From positions 1 through 64,000 of the forward strand of contig JAIVFI010000014.1 of NCBI GenBank assembly GCA_025558095.1: DNA of 64,000 nucleotides, read 5' to 3'. The translations under genes and the position numbers were made by a program. Source of the DNA: Hyaloraphidium curvatum (lineage: Eukaryota > Monoblepharomycota > Hyaloraphidiomycetes > Hyaloraphidiales > Hyaloraphidiaceae). Shown here piece after piece: positions 8,801 to 18,718 of this stretch. The notes beneath the pieces are model-generated. The model ran no database searches and had not been told where the DNA came from. It saw only the letters and a program-made list of their open reading frames with translations. Positions within the stretch are counted from its first letter, which is position 1. Each line of letters starts with the position of its first letter.

Positions 8801-9730
8801 TCACCTCAGCCCCCACTCGGTCAGCTTGGTGTTGGCGAACCGCATCGCCATCATCGCCACTCCGTTGGACAGCATGCTGCGCACCGTGCCCGGCCATATG
8901 CCGCGGTACAGCCCGCGGAAGCCGTGCTCGCGGATCAGGTACGCCACCCGCTCCCGCACCGTCGGGTCGTTCGCCACCAGCTTCGCCCCGCCGCGGACGA
9001 CCTCCACGGGGGTCCGGCCCTGCACCTGGTTCTTGATCACCTCGGCCGGCCAGCACAGCCAGAACCCCAGCGTCGCCGAGCACGCGCTGGCCAGCCCCGC
9101 GCCGAGGTACGTGTCGAACACCTTGGCGTGCTTGCGCCGCAGGTTGTCCATCACGACAAAATACGTGACCATGACCCCCGAGGAGCGCACCCACTGGAAC
9201 GGGTACCCCCTGAAGACGTCCCGCAGCGCGTAGCCCTGCAGGATCTGGCGGTTCACCTTGGCGTACTCGACGGGGCACTCGACCACCGAGCGCGCCGTGC
9301 TCGCGGCCACCGCCGCCGCCAGCACGCGGCGCTGCATGCCCCCCGTGCCCGGCACCTCGGTCGTCCACCACGTCTCGTTGGGCGCCGCCTGCCGCGTGCC
9401 CTTGGGCGCCGCCGGGTCGTCGACGGCGCCCCAGTGCGTGAACAGCCCCTCGAACACGGCGAACTGCACGGACCGGAACACCGCCGAGCCCCACAGCGGC
9501 GGCCACCACCCGCGGTACAGGCCGCGCAGCCCCTCGGTCCGGTACACGCGCGCCAGCTGGGCCGACATGCCCTCGTGCGACTCAAGGAAGCCGTGTTGCG
9601 AGGTCATCTTCGTCTTGATGGTGTCGAAGGGGTGGCCGACGAGCACCGAGACGGAGCCGTACAGGACGCCGGTGGAGAGGGAGAGGAGGGATTCGCGGAG
9701 CGCGTGCGAGCGCGGCTCGTTGTGCGTCAT
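8801..9730 (-). CDS. Mitochondrial carrier family protein
   Basis: Single-exon, 309 residues, normal for the SLC25 family. Three repeats carry the carrier signature P-x-[DE]-x2-[KR]: HPFDTIKTK (33-41), CPVEYAKVN (152-160) and WPAEVIKNQ (227-235). Repeats 1 and 3 also have the usual G-[FL]-R-G-L-Y-R-G-x-W-P box (EGLRGLYRGWWP, HGFRGLYRGIWP). Family knowledge: these six-helix inner-membrane proteins exchange metabolites; the 'HPFDTIKTK' first repeat is closest to basic amino-acid or carnitine-type carriers, but the substrate is not decided here. Start chosen at the ATG immediately before THNEPRSH, which is the usual short N-terminus; the longer upstream open frame is Arg/Pro-rich and probably 5' UTR. 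Confidence 0.92.
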   Translation of the reverse strand: MTHNEPRSHALRESLLSLSTGVLYGSVSVLVGHPFDTIKTKMTSQHGFLESHEGMSAQLARVYRTEGLRGLYRGWWPPLWGSAVFRSVQFAVFEGLFTHWGAVDDPAAPKGTRQAAPNETWWTTEVPGTGGMQRRVLAAAVAASTARSVVECPVEYAKVNRQILQGYALRDVFRGYPFQWVRSSGVMVTYFVVMDNLRRKHAKVFDTYLGAGLASACSATLGFWLCWPAEVIKNQVQGRTPVEVVRGGAKLVANDPTVRERVAYLIREHGFRGLYRGIWPGTVRSMLSNGVAMMAMRFANTKLTEWGLR

Positions 9731-10329
9731 TGTCCGGCAGGGGAGGAAAGGGCGGGCGGGCGAAAAATTCACGCCCAGGAGCGGTCGAGGACGGCGTTCC
9801 TTTGGCCCGGACGGGCGGAAGCTCGCCGGGGCGTTGGGGGGGTGTTTGCAATGCGGCGCGGGAGGCACTTGACTTCCCTTGCCCCCACCCGCCGTGCCGC
9901 CCGGTCGGTGGCAAGTGACATTCCGCCGATCGCCGGTCGCAGGGCGATGTCGGAACCACAAGAACAAATGGATTGGCAAGCTGGCATGCTTTGCTGCTCG
10001 CTCGACCTCGGATGGGCGACAGCCGGCACAGTGCCGAGCCCCGCCGGTCACCAATCAGTTTCCTCGTCCGGAAATAAGCGGAAGCGCGTCCCCTTCGCGG
10101 GGTTCTGCTGGGCTGCAGGGCAGCTCGATAATGGCGACGCTGGCTGTGGGCTTGTGGAGCTTGCTGAGGGGGCCGGGGCTGGCGGTGGTGGCGGACAACG
10201 TGTGCCCATCGGGGTGACGGCGTGGGGGGCGCCGGTGCGGTGCGAGTGACATGCGCTGGACTACGGGCGTTTGCCTTGGGCAATGGGAGCTGAACATGAT
10301 ACTGCCGCTTTCCATGCTTCCATCCATTC
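9731..10329. other. Intergenic stretch
   Basis: 600 bases between the start of the carrier gene and the end of the next minus-strand gene. It should hold the carrier promoter. No coding frame, repeat or RNA gene could be supported. Confidence 0.45.
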
Positions 10330-11043
10330 CTACTGGAACCGTACGTCCGCCTCCACGTCGCATCCGCGCCCCACCAGGGTCGACTCGAGCCCCTCCACCG
10401 AGACGCGCAGCACCTTGCCGCCATCGTCCCGGTCCGGCAGCCTCACCACTTCCACGTCAATCCCCCCATTCTCCCCAGCAAAGCGCTCGGTCATCCACCG
10501 GGAGCGGAAAGCCCGCTTACCCGGCGACGCGGCGCACGCCGGGGCGGCGAGGAGATCGGACGCCGAGGCCTCGGGGTGCGCGCCCGGGCGATCGACGGCA
10601 CCTGCGACCGCAGCTGCGGCCCACCATCCGGGCCCGCGGTGCGGGTGCTCTCGGTAAAGCGCGATGAGCACGTCGTCCGCGGGGTGTGCGCGGCGGCCGC
10701 GGAGGGATGCGCACGCGCCCGGGGCGAGGATGCGGGCGTCGCGGAGGCGGGAGCCCGGCGGCCAAACGAGGAGGCGCATGCCCGTGCGGACGTTGTTGCA
10801 GATGTCCAACTGCGTAAGGGGGGCCGAAGACCCGACAAGCCCGTCGCCCGCGGCTTCCGCGGGGAGGGTGGCGGGCCCGTCCGCCGCGCCGTCGAAGCCC
10901 TGGCTTTTGTCCGGGTAGTCGGCATCGGTGGTGTTGAAGTTGATCTCGATGAGTGTGGCGTTGATGCGCACGGGGGCCGCCGCGGCCGAGTAAGCGAGGG
11001 CGATCGTGGCGAGGGCCAGAGTGAGCAGTGCGAAGATTCTCAT
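10330..11043 (-). CDS. Hypothetical secreted protein
   Basis: 237 residues with a clear signal peptide (MRIFALLTLALATIALAYSAAAAP, cleavage near residue 23). The mature part starts VRINATLIEINFNTTDADY with two N-glycosylation sequons, has QLDICNNVRTGMRLLVWPPGSRLRDARI, and ends with a beta-rich stretch (VLRVSVEGLESTLVGRGCDVEADV). Four cysteines. No family recognised. One uninterrupted frame; start is the ATG that heads the signal peptide. Confidence 0.65.
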   Translation of the reverse strand: MRIFALLTLALATIALAYSAAAAPVRINATLIEINFNTTDADYPDKSQGFDGAADGPATLPAEAAGDGLVGSSAPLTQLDICNNVRTGMRLLVWPPGSRLRDARILAPGACASLRGRRAHPADDVLIALYREHPHRGPGWWAAAAVAGAVDRPGAHPEASASDLLAAPACAASPGKRAFRSRWMTERFAGENGGIDVEVVRLPDRDDGGKVLRVSVEGLESTLVGRGCDVEADVRFQ

Positions 11044-12068
11044 TGCTGTTTGAGTGTGCTTCTGAAGATGTGCTGCTTCCGCCGGGCCTGCGGTATTAGT
11101 AGCCAGGGGCGCGCGGAACGGATGTCGGACCCGGACTTCTCGAACCGTGGCGGTGCGGGGCGCAACTCCGCAACTTCCCGCACTGCACGGCGGAACCCTG
11201 TCTTCGAAGTTTTGAGCGGAACTAAGCGGCAGCTTTACCTTCGACGTCACCCTAGTCCGCTGCGGTATCCTACGAAGCCGCATGCGACGCGTTGCGCGAT
11301 GTGGGCCGGCGCCCTGCTGCGCGGCGCACCGCCACACTTTGGAAGGCCGCGTCCCACATCCGTTCCGGGGCCACCGGGTACACAAGCCCGCCATTTCTGG
11401 CACCGGCGGCTCCAAACCTGAACCAAACCCCACCCGGAAATGAAGACCGGCAGCACTCCTCCTGCTTGCCCTCGCCGTCCGCCTAATTTGCTCAGCCCGG
11501 CGCGGCGGCCCTCAGCATTCGCGATGCGAAACCCCTACCGTTGGTTGCCTTGGCGGACAACGACCCTACCAGTGACGATGTATGCGGACTCTTCCGCAGT
11601 GTCAACGACCGTCGCACCGACGGCGGCAACGCTGTCCCCGATGCCAACGGCACAAGCAACCCCACGGACCCTCCCGGGATTCTCCCGAGACCGTCCTCGA
11701 GATCTGCATTAACCTCGCCGACCGCAAGCGCCCTCTGCTCTGGCCTTCCCTCGTCCCCGGACGCGGGCAGGTTGGAGAATGCGCTGTCGGCCCGGGTTGC
11801 CGCAGCGGCATGTCCGGCCGCCCTGCGTCGCTCGAGAATCCCGCTCGCAGCCACCTCATTCGGGCACGCCTCTTGCGTATCTACCATTCTCCGCTCTTCC
11901 ACCACCTTCCCGAGCCTTCCGGGACGCTGCGTAAGCTCCCGTTTGCGATGTTTTGTCATCCGACGCCCCAGCCACCCGCGAAATCCTTTTGCCACACCGA
12001 TTTTCCCCCCACAGCTTGGACTTATAAACCGCCTGCCCCGCGGCCCCCGGGGCCACCGACCCCGCAAA
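11044..12068. other. Intergenic stretch, no convincing gene
   Basis: About 1 kb. Overlapping frames run open on both strands (plus from 11541, minus from 11884 down to 11492), but neither has the third-position GC bias of neighbouring genes, a recognisable motif or a good start. Treated as non-coding. Confidence 0.4.
12023..12028 (+). promoter_or_regulatory. TATA-like element
   Basis: TATAAA in otherwise very GC-rich DNA, 41 bases before the ATG of the small ORF at 12069. Position is compatible with a core promoter. Confidence 0.3.
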
Positions 12069-12302
12069 ATGACCTTCGCCAACACCGTCTCGGACCACCC
12101 CGCCTCCTCGGCCCCCGCCGCCGCCGCCGCCCCGCCGTGCGGCGGCCGGCTCCGCATCTCGCGGTGCCCGGCAACTCTGGACCTCTGCGCCTCCCGCTCC
12201 GCCCCCGCTGCGAAGGACTGCGACGGGCAGGGAAAGACCGTCTGGGGCCACCTCAAGGCCGCGTGCTCGGGGCAGGGCAATGCCAAGGGGGAGAAGCGCT
12301 GA
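12069..12302 (+). CDS. Possible small Cys-containing protein
   Basis: 77 codons from ATG to TGA, MTFANTVSDHPASSAP, with an Ala-rich stretch and five cysteines (PPC, SRC, DLC, KDC, AAC) spread through the second half. A TATAAA lies just upstream and the ORF is GC3-rich like the neighbouring genes, which is why it is listed. No signal peptide and no family recognised. It could be a small intracellular protein or a chance ORF. Confidence 0.35.
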   Translation: MTFANTVSDHPASSAPAAAAAPPCGGRLRISRCPATLDLCASRSAPAAKDCDGQGKTVWGHLKAACSGQGNAKGEKR

Positions 12303-12485
12303 GCCGGCCCGCATGCGGAGAATCCCGGAGCCATGCCGCACGACGCCCCCGCGGACGGACTCGATACCACCCCCGCACCGAGACTATACCACGGACATTC
12401 CGACGATCTCTGTTGATCTCTTTTGATAGCTGCCCGATGTAGCCCCGATGGGGCCCGCAATGCCATCCCTCTGTGTCTTGCAACA

Positions 12486-14440
12486 TCAGTGCCCGGCCGA
12501 GTCCAACAGGCCCGCGGCCATCCGCGCCACGCCCTCGGCGATGCCCTGGAACTCGGGGCGGTCGGAGGGGAGGTGGGCCCAGCACCGCGTGATGAGCCGC
12601 CAGAGGGCTTCCGGTGTGTCGGGGGGCCGGGGCGGGCGGTACCCAAGGGGCACGTTCTGCACGAGCTGCGTCAAAAGGGTCAGCATGTGGCCAATGCGGT
12701 GCCGCCGCGCCGTCCACCCACAGCCTGGGTATCCTCCCCCGCAAACGGCTCCGCCCCCCGCGCCGCCACCTCCCATGCGATCATCCCGTACGCGTACACG
12801 TCCGCAGGCTTCCGCTTGCGCGGCGGGCTCGGCGCCAGGCACTCGGGCGCCATGAACGGCACCGTGCCCGCCATCCCCGCGTCCCCGCTGGCGGGGGCGG
12901 AAACGTCCATGCGCACCCGGCTCATCCCGAAATCGGCGATCTTGGCACGTCCGCGGTCCAGCAAAACGTTGGCTGGCTTCAAGTCCCCGTGCACGACGTG
13001 CTGCGAGTGCACCCAGGCCATCCCCCCCGCGACGTCGTGTAGCGCGCGCAGGCCGATCTCCGGGTAGCGCGCGTCGGCGCGCCAACGCGCGAGCCAGGCG
13101 TGCAGGTCGCCGCCGTCGGCGAACGGCGAGACCATCATGGGCGGGTCGGGGGCGTAGCACGTGAGCTGCAAGATGTTGGGGTGCGCGGCGAGGTGCGACC
13201 AGATGCCGACCTCGCGTTCCAAAAGGCGACGGGCGTCGGGTGAGTCCCCTTCCGGGCGGCGCAAGAGCTTGACGGCCACGGGGAGCCCGCGGAAGGCGCC
13301 GGGGTACACCTCGCCGTACCCGCCCCGGCCCAGCGGGCCGCGGTCCCGGAGCACGGTGATCTCCGAGGCGCACACCCGCAGGCGGCGGTGATTCGCCGCG
13401 TGAAGCAGGACCTCGCGGTCGATCAGCGCGCGGAGCTCCGGCGAACAAACGTCCCGCGGGGCGACACCGGCGCGGTCCGGCCGCGAGACGTCAGCGCGGT
13501 CCTGGTGCGCGAGGAACACGCGCACGATTGCGGGGTCGTTGCGAGCGCACGCGTGCCAGAAGGCCGTCGCGCCGCAGTCGTCCCGCGCGTCGAGCAGCAG
13601 CACGTCGTCGTAGGCCATCAATCTTTCGACGAGGGAGGGGTCGCCGCGGGCGCAGGCGAGGGCAAAACCGGTGGCCCCGGCGAGGTTGCGGTGGTTCGGG
13701 TTGACCTTGGCCGGGTGGGAGAGGAGGAGCTCGGCGACCTCGGCGCGGCCGGCGGCGCACGCGGCGTGGAAGGCGTTGTTGCCCTCGGCGTCGGCCTCGT
13801 CAAACGTTAGATGTTCTCGCGGCACGTTGTCGAGCAGGAACCCGACCGTCCGCGCGGCGCCCTCTCGGCAGGCGAGCAGGAACGCCGTCTCGCCTTTGAG
13901 TGCCCTGGCATTCAAATCGGCACGGGCCCCCTCCCCGACGAGCACTCGCACCGCGTCCACCTGGTCCCTCAGGCACGCCCGCATAAAAGCCGTCCACCCG
14001 TCGGCCCGATCCCGCTTGGCTGCGTCGACACGCGGGTCCCCCGAAAGCAACCGCACCACGTCCGCATGGCCCTCGGCGGCGGCCAGCATCAGCGGCGTCT
14101 CGCCGTCCTCCGTCGCAATATTCGGGTCCCTTGTGTGCTTCAATAGGAGGCGAACCGCCGCGGAGTGGCCCTCCATGGCGGCCAGCGCCAGCGGCGCGAA
14201 CCCGTCCAGCGTCCTTGTATCGACGTCCGCTCCCGCATTCAGCAGCGCGTCCAGACACCCCTCGGCGCCGCACAGCGCGGCAAAGTGCGCCGCCGTCAGC
14301 CCGTCGTCGTCGGCCGCGTCGGGGTGCGCGCCGCGGGAGAGGCACTCGGCGGCGAGGGCGGCGTCGCCGGTGCGGCACGCGTCGAGGAGCGATTCGCCGA
14401 GCCCGGTCAGCGGTGGGCGCGTCGCAGAGGGCGTCGCCAT
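12486..14440 (-). CDS. Ankyrin-repeat protein kinase (TKL-like), copy 1
   Basis: 632 residues; exons (minus) 14440-12722 and 12665-12486, 56-nt intron (GTGGGT..CAG) joining in phase at DTQA/LVQNV. Residues ~14-340 hold about nine ankyrin repeats (for example DDDGLTAAHFAALCGAEGC, EDGETPLMLAAAEGHADV). The kinase domain starts near 362: Gly loop GPLGRGGYGEVYPG (368-381), VAVK with Lys391, alpha-C Glu near 408-410, catalytic loop H-G-D-L-K-P-x-N (484-491), ADFG (502-505), FMAPE and a final RCWAHLPSDRP. All catalytic residues are present; the HRD Arg is replaced by Gly. HGD loops are common in TKL kinases of amoebae and early fungi. Probably a cytosolic signalling kinase; ligand unknown. Divergent from its paralogue at 16228-18570. 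Confidence 0.9.
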
Positions 14441-14896
14441 GTGTCGAGGAGGCGGATCCGGCTGTCGAGATCGACGAACCCAGGCCCGGACCGCGCCGGA
14501 GTCGCGTTGAGAGGGTCCTCCGGTGGACCCGAGGAGCGCACGACCCCCGACACGGCCAAGCCGGCCAAACTCGGCGAAAGCCAAGAAACATAATGGAAGA
14601 GCTAGAAATGCAAGCGACGAGTATGTCGATGGACCGAAGCCGACGCTTTCGGGGCCGCCTCCCGCACCCGACTGTGCCTCCCGAAAAGTGGCGTCCCCTT
14701 CCGATCTCTGCTGGGTTGCCGTCGAAGCACCGGATGGGCAAATGTCTCTGGATTCTCTATTTGGTTCCGTTCTCGGTGCGACCGCTCCCGACTCCTTGTT
14801 CTTGGGGCTGTGCCGACAATCGAGGCGCGGTGTGACTCGATTCAAGTCACCGCAAAACAACCATCAACCGACGCCAGGTCCAAAGACAAGCCCATA
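14441..14896. other. Promoter region between divergent genes
   Basis: 456 bases between the start of the minus-strand ankyrin kinase and the proposed first exon at 14897. Lower GC than the flanking coding DNA, with A-rich tracts just before 14897 that resemble a fungal 5' UTR. No defined element. Confidence 0.35.
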
Positions 14897-15674
14897 ATGG
14901 CGACCGTCGCAACGCTCCTGAGGATTTCCGGTACGTCCTGGGCGGTGGCGGCTGCCGTCCGCGGTGCCACGGTATCCCGAACGTGACTCACGTTCGGCAT
15001 GTTTCGCTTCCTCCCACTCTTCCGCCCCGGGCTCGCCTGCTGGATGCCGTTTTGATGCGCATCGCTCGCAAACTGAACTGCCCTTACCGTTCCGCCGCAC
15101 GACCGGCGACCAGGAACCTGTGGGTGCGCGGAACTCCGAGATGCAACTCGCCTCCTCACGCGGCAAGCGCCGACCGCGCCGACCCGTGCCAGACGCCGGC
15201 CTCCTCGCCATCACCACCGGCCTCTTCGGCGACTCGCAAGTGCAGCTCTTCGAAAAGTTCGGCACCGCCGTGGGCCTCGTGGGTCGCCGAATGCCCGCGA
15301 CCTCTCGGTCGGCCGTGACGCGTCCTTGCAGCCCGTGGCCGAGTACCGGATCCCCATGCCGCCGGAAGCCAGGGCGTTTTCGGCGATGCTTGCCGCTGCA
15401 AAGGCCAGTATCGCCTACTACTGTGGGCTTCCCAACCTCGCCGGCCGGGGACACCCGCTGATGCCGCTTCCTGCCAGGCTGGCGCGCCGCAGAGGAAAAC
15501 AACCTCGCCTTCGCCAAAACGACCGTGGTCGGGCACGTAATCAGCGGCACGGTACTGGCCCTGTTCGCAGCCAAGGGCGACATCGCCGTGCACGTCGCGG
15601 TGCCGGTGGTGCCGCTCGAGTTCATGCTGGCGTACGTGACTTACAGGGCGCTCGAGAACGAGGGGGCCTGGTAG
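14897..15674 (+). CDS. Small predicted membrane protein, four exons (unrecognised)
   Basis: Best model: exons 14897-14930, 15193-15278, 15332-15407, 15493-15674, giving 125 residues. Supported pieces: donor GTACGT after MATVATLLRIS; DAGLLAITTGLFGDSQVQLFEKFGTAVGL; a 53-nt intron (GTGGGT..CAG) into PVAEYRIPMPPEARAFSAMLAAAKA; an 85-nt intron into KENNLAFAKTTVVGHVISGTVLALFAA; and a hydrophobic end VAVPVVPLEFMLAYVTYRALENEGAW. Two or three hydrophobic segments suggest a small organelle or ER membrane protein. The last exon has no ATG and is invisible to ORF finders. The first intron (262 nt) is long for this window; the alternative start is the ATG at 15141, giving 131 residues. Family unknown. Confidence 0.55.
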
Positions 15675-15879
15675 GGCGGCGGGGTATCCTTGCCGTCATC
15701 GTTTCTTGGATCACGATGCATGCCATTGAACCCAGCGAACGGGTTTTCGGACGCCACAGGCAAATCGGAATCTTCATATGTGAGATTGTCCGTGAGACTT
15801 GCCTCGTCCGCGGCCATCTTCCAGCGCCTGCCCTGCAGCTTCGTTCTCCCGTTGATTAATGGACGTAGATGGTGCAGGG

Positions 15880-15963
15880 TGATCAGAGGAGGAGGGTTGT
15901 GTAGCCCCCGGAGAGTAGAAGTGATCAGCGGTGGAGGGATGTGTAGGCCCGGGAGAGTAGAAG
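15880..15963. repeat. Two tandem copies of a 42-base unit
   Basis: Imperfect direct repeat: both units begin GTGATCAG and end GAGAGTAGAA, with five to six differences between them. It lies between the small membrane-protein gene and the ankyrin kinase, in the probable promoter of the latter. Coordinates good to about 1-2 bases. Confidence 0.7.
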
Positions 15964-16227
15964 ACGAACATGGGAGGTGCGGCCGCGACGAGGCGTGCAC
16001 ACCGCCAGCGAACTGGACGGCCATTGGCAGAATTTGATGCTGGAAGCCCGAACGTCCTTCCCGCTGGAGGACCTCGATTGCTCAGGATCGCGCGACCAGA
16101 AGCGCGGCCGGACGGGATCCGACTGCTGGGCACCCGGAGCGATCGCAGCCTGCGATGCGATTGACCGGCAACTGGCACGATTCTTGCCGAAGCTGGCACA
16201 GGATCATCCCTGGTTTCCGTCTGAACT

Positions 16228-18570
16228 GTGACCAAGGCGGAGGCAAAGGCGCGCGTGACACGCGTCTCGACATTTGGAGGACACCACTCAGCACCGGCCC
16301 CGCGTGACATCCGGGCAGGACAGGCACCAGCTATCTCCGCCGCCATTGTGCCTGTTACTCCGGCGGCCCCAGCGGGGGAGACGGGCGATGCGGGCCCCGC
16401 CGCGTCCACCGCCCGCGAACGCTCGGCGGAGGAGCGCTTCCGCGCCGCGTGCCGCCGCGGCCACCTCCCCCGCGTCGAGGCGCTGCTCGCCCTGCCGGAC
16501 ATCGACGCCAATGCCGCCGATCCCCGCGGCGGGTTCTCCGGGCTGCTGTACGCGGCGTTCGAGGGGCACTCGAGCGTGGTGGCGAGGCTGCTCGCCGACC
16601 CCCGAGTGGAACCGGACGCGCGCTCACAGGACGGAAAGACGGCGCTGATCTGGGCGGCGTACACGGGGCATGCTGCGGTGGTCCAGGTCCTGCTGGCCGA
16701 CGGGCGGGCGGATCCGAATGCGCGTGCCGCGTCCGAGATGACCGCGCTGGGCTACGCGTGCCAGAAGGGCCATGCCGGGGTTGTCGAGCTGCTGCTCAAA
16801 GATGGCCGGACAGACTGCGAGGCACGTGGAATCGACAGGAGCGGGGACAGGCTCACGCCGTTCCACTTCGCGTGCCTGTCTGGCGGCCCCGAAACATGTA
16901 AGACCATGCTCGAGGCCGGCCGGGGGGTGGACTTCGATGCCCTGTCGACGGTCGAGCGTCGGACCGGGTTCTTCTTCGCGTGCACGGCAGGGCAGGCCGA
17001 GACGGCACGGCTTCTACTCAAGTACCTGGACAGGCTCGATGCCGGGATCCCGGACCGCTCGGGGCGCACGGCATTCGAAGTGGCCACCGAGGCCGTGCAA
17101 CGTGTGATCCGCAGCGAGATGGGCATCGCGGAGGAGGCACCCGATGAGGCACCGCCGGATGCTGTCGGGGAGGCTGTCGGGGAGGGGGAACCTGCATCTG
17201 AGCTCGACGCCACCCCTACCACGCAGGACGCACCCACCCTGCCCGATCGCCCCGCTTTTGCCCCCGACATCCTCTCCCACCGCAGCGCCGTCGATGCCAC
17301 CGAGATCGAGGTCGGTCCGCGCGTGCTGGGCGAGGGCGGCTTCGGCACCGTGCGCGAGGGCACCCTGCGGGGACGTGGCCGCGTGGCCGTCAAGCTCGTC
17401 CGCGGCGATTTCACCTCCCCCCGCGTCGCCCGCGACTTTGAGCGCGAGGTCCGCGCCTGGGACGGCGTCACGCATCCCAACGTCCTCCCCCTCCTGTGCT
17501 TCTGCGCCTCCCCCCCGATGCTCGTCACCGAACTCGCCGACAATGGCCACATGCTCGCCTACCTTTCCGCCCGCGCCTTCCGCCCCTCGGCATGCCTGCG
17601 CCTCCTCGCCGGCGCCGCGGCAGGCATGCGCCACCTGCACTCCCTCGGCATCGTCCACGGCGACCTCAAGCCGCGCAACGTGCTCGTGCTACGGGGGCGC
17701 GCCGCCATCTGCGATTTCGGCCTGTCGAGGGTGCGCACGGCGGCGAGCGGGCCGCTCTCTGCCACGCGCACGGTGAGGGGCACGGAGGGGTACCTCGCGC
17801 CCGAGGTGCTCGCCGGGACGAGGCCCAGGAAGCCCGCGGACGCCTTTGCGTTCGCCATGACCGCGTACGAGGTGCTGTCGCATGGGAGGCGGCCGTTTGC
17901 GGAGGTGGCATACAACAGGTGGATCGCGGTGCCGCGGAAGGTGGCGGCGGGGGAGAGGCCGGGAAGGCCGGCGGGGGTCGCGGATGCGGTGTGGGCGCTG
18001 GTCGAGCGGTGCTGGGCGCAGGAGCCGCGGGACAGGCCGGCGTTCGGGGAGGTGGTGGAGGTGCTCGAGAGGGAGCGTGCGGGAGGGGTGCCGAGGAGGC
18101 AGGCGTCGCTGGCTGCGGGGTCGCTCGGCCGTACGGGCGAGTCTCTCGGAGCCCGGTCGCTGGCCGAGCACCCCCGATCCGGGATCTCCGACTCGGATTT
18201 GGGGCTTTCGGAACTTGCGGATTCCCTTGCGCGGACCGACGTCGGCGATCCCGCCAGCGATCGCTCGGAAGAGCATTCGCGAACCTGGCCGCCGCCCCCT
18301 GTCTCCAAGGACCTTCGCACCCCCTTCTCGCCGCGGACACCCCCCGCCCCCCACAACCCTCCCCCGCCGACCCTCCTCCCCGGCACTGCATGCCGCGTGC
18401 GAGCCCCCTTCTCCGCCGGCCTCGCGGGGCAGGTCAGCATCGTCAACACGGACTCGGTCGTGGTGATCGCCCCGGCCGAGGGCGCGTGGGTGCTGGTGCG
18501 GAGGACGACGAGGACGGGGAAGGTGGAGGAGGGGCTGGTGCCGGCGGGCAGGCTCGTGCCGAGGATGTAG
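16228..18570 (+). CDS. Ankyrin-repeat protein kinase with C-terminal SH3-like domain, copy 2 (N-terminus unsettled)
   Basis: Open for 780 codons; the first codon given is not an ATG, and the first in-frame ATG (16738) is inside the ankyrin repeats, so a 5' exon is missing. Ankyrin repeats start at SAEERFRAACRRGHLPRVEALL (16426) and run to ~17090. A linker rich in acidic and Pro residues leads to a TKL-like kinase: GEGGFGTVREG, VAVK (Lys389), H-G-D-L-K-P-R-N (His477), CDFGLSRV (Asp496), YLAPEV and ERCWAQEPRDRP. After a Ser/Pro-rich spacer the last ~60 residues (CRVRAPFSAGLAGQVSI...GAWVLVRRT...GLVPAGRLVP) have the ALYDF..GDxI..WW.G..G.VP layout of an SH3 fold. The paralogue at 12486-14440 lacks this domain. 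An open stretch at 15977-16231 may be part of the missing 5' exon, but no clean splice joins it in frame. Confidence 0.85.
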   Translation: MTKAEAKARVTRVSTFGGHHSAPAPRDIRAGQAPAISAAIVPVTPAAPAGETGDAGPAASTARERSAEERFRAACRRGHLPRVEALLALPDIDANAADPRGGFSGLLYAAFEGHSSVVARLLADPRVEPDARSQDGKTALIWAAYTGHAAVVQVLLADGRADPNARAASEMTALGYACQKGHAGVVELLLKDGRTDCEARGIDRSGDRLTPFHFACLSGGPETCKTMLEAGRGVDFDALSTVERRTGFFFACTAGQAETARLLLKYLDRLDAGIPDRSGRTAFEVATEAVQRVIRSEMGIAEEAPDEAPPDAVGEAVGEGEPASELDATPTTQDAPTLPDRPAFAPDILSHRSAVDATEIEVGPRVLGEGGFGTVREGTLRGRGRVAVKLVRGDFTSPRVARDFEREVRAWDGVTHPNVLPLLCFCASPPMLVTELADNGHMLAYLSARAFRPSACLRLLAGAAAGMRHLHSLGIVHGDLKPRNVLVLRGRAAICDFGLSRVRTAASGPLSATRTVRGTEGYLAPEVLAGTRPRKPADAFAFAMTAYEVLSHGRRPFAEVAYNRWIAVPRKVAAGERPGRPAGVADAVWALVERCWAQEPRDRPAFGEVVEVLERERAGGVPRRQASLAAGSLGRTGESLGARSLAEHPRSGISDSDLGLSELADSLARTDVGDPASDRSEEHSRTWPPPPVSKDLRTPFSPRTPPAPHNPPPPTLLPGTACRVRAPFSAGLAGQVSIVNTDSVVVIAPAEGAWVLVRRTTRTGKVEEGLVPAGRLVPRM

Positions 18571-18718
18571 CGAGTGTGCGCCTGTCTTGGCTCTCGATGA
18601 ATTGCACAATCCCTTGCGCACTCCGAGTTGCCTCCGAGGATTCCCGCCAACGCCCGAATGCCGCCCCTCTAGCCCCTTTCTCCCCCTCCGTTCCCTCTCT
18701 TTCCCCTCCCTCCTCGCC

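Noticed and set aside
11492-12646. 384-codon minus-strand open frame
   Set aside because: No domain, mixed third-position use, and it overlaps the candidate small gene and the end of the ankyrin kinase; no good start.
15641-15817. 58-codon minus-strand ORF with a PPPY motif
   Set aside because: Looks protein-like but lacks GC3 bias and its end overlaps the last exon of the plus-strand membrane-protein gene antisense. Left out without transcript support.
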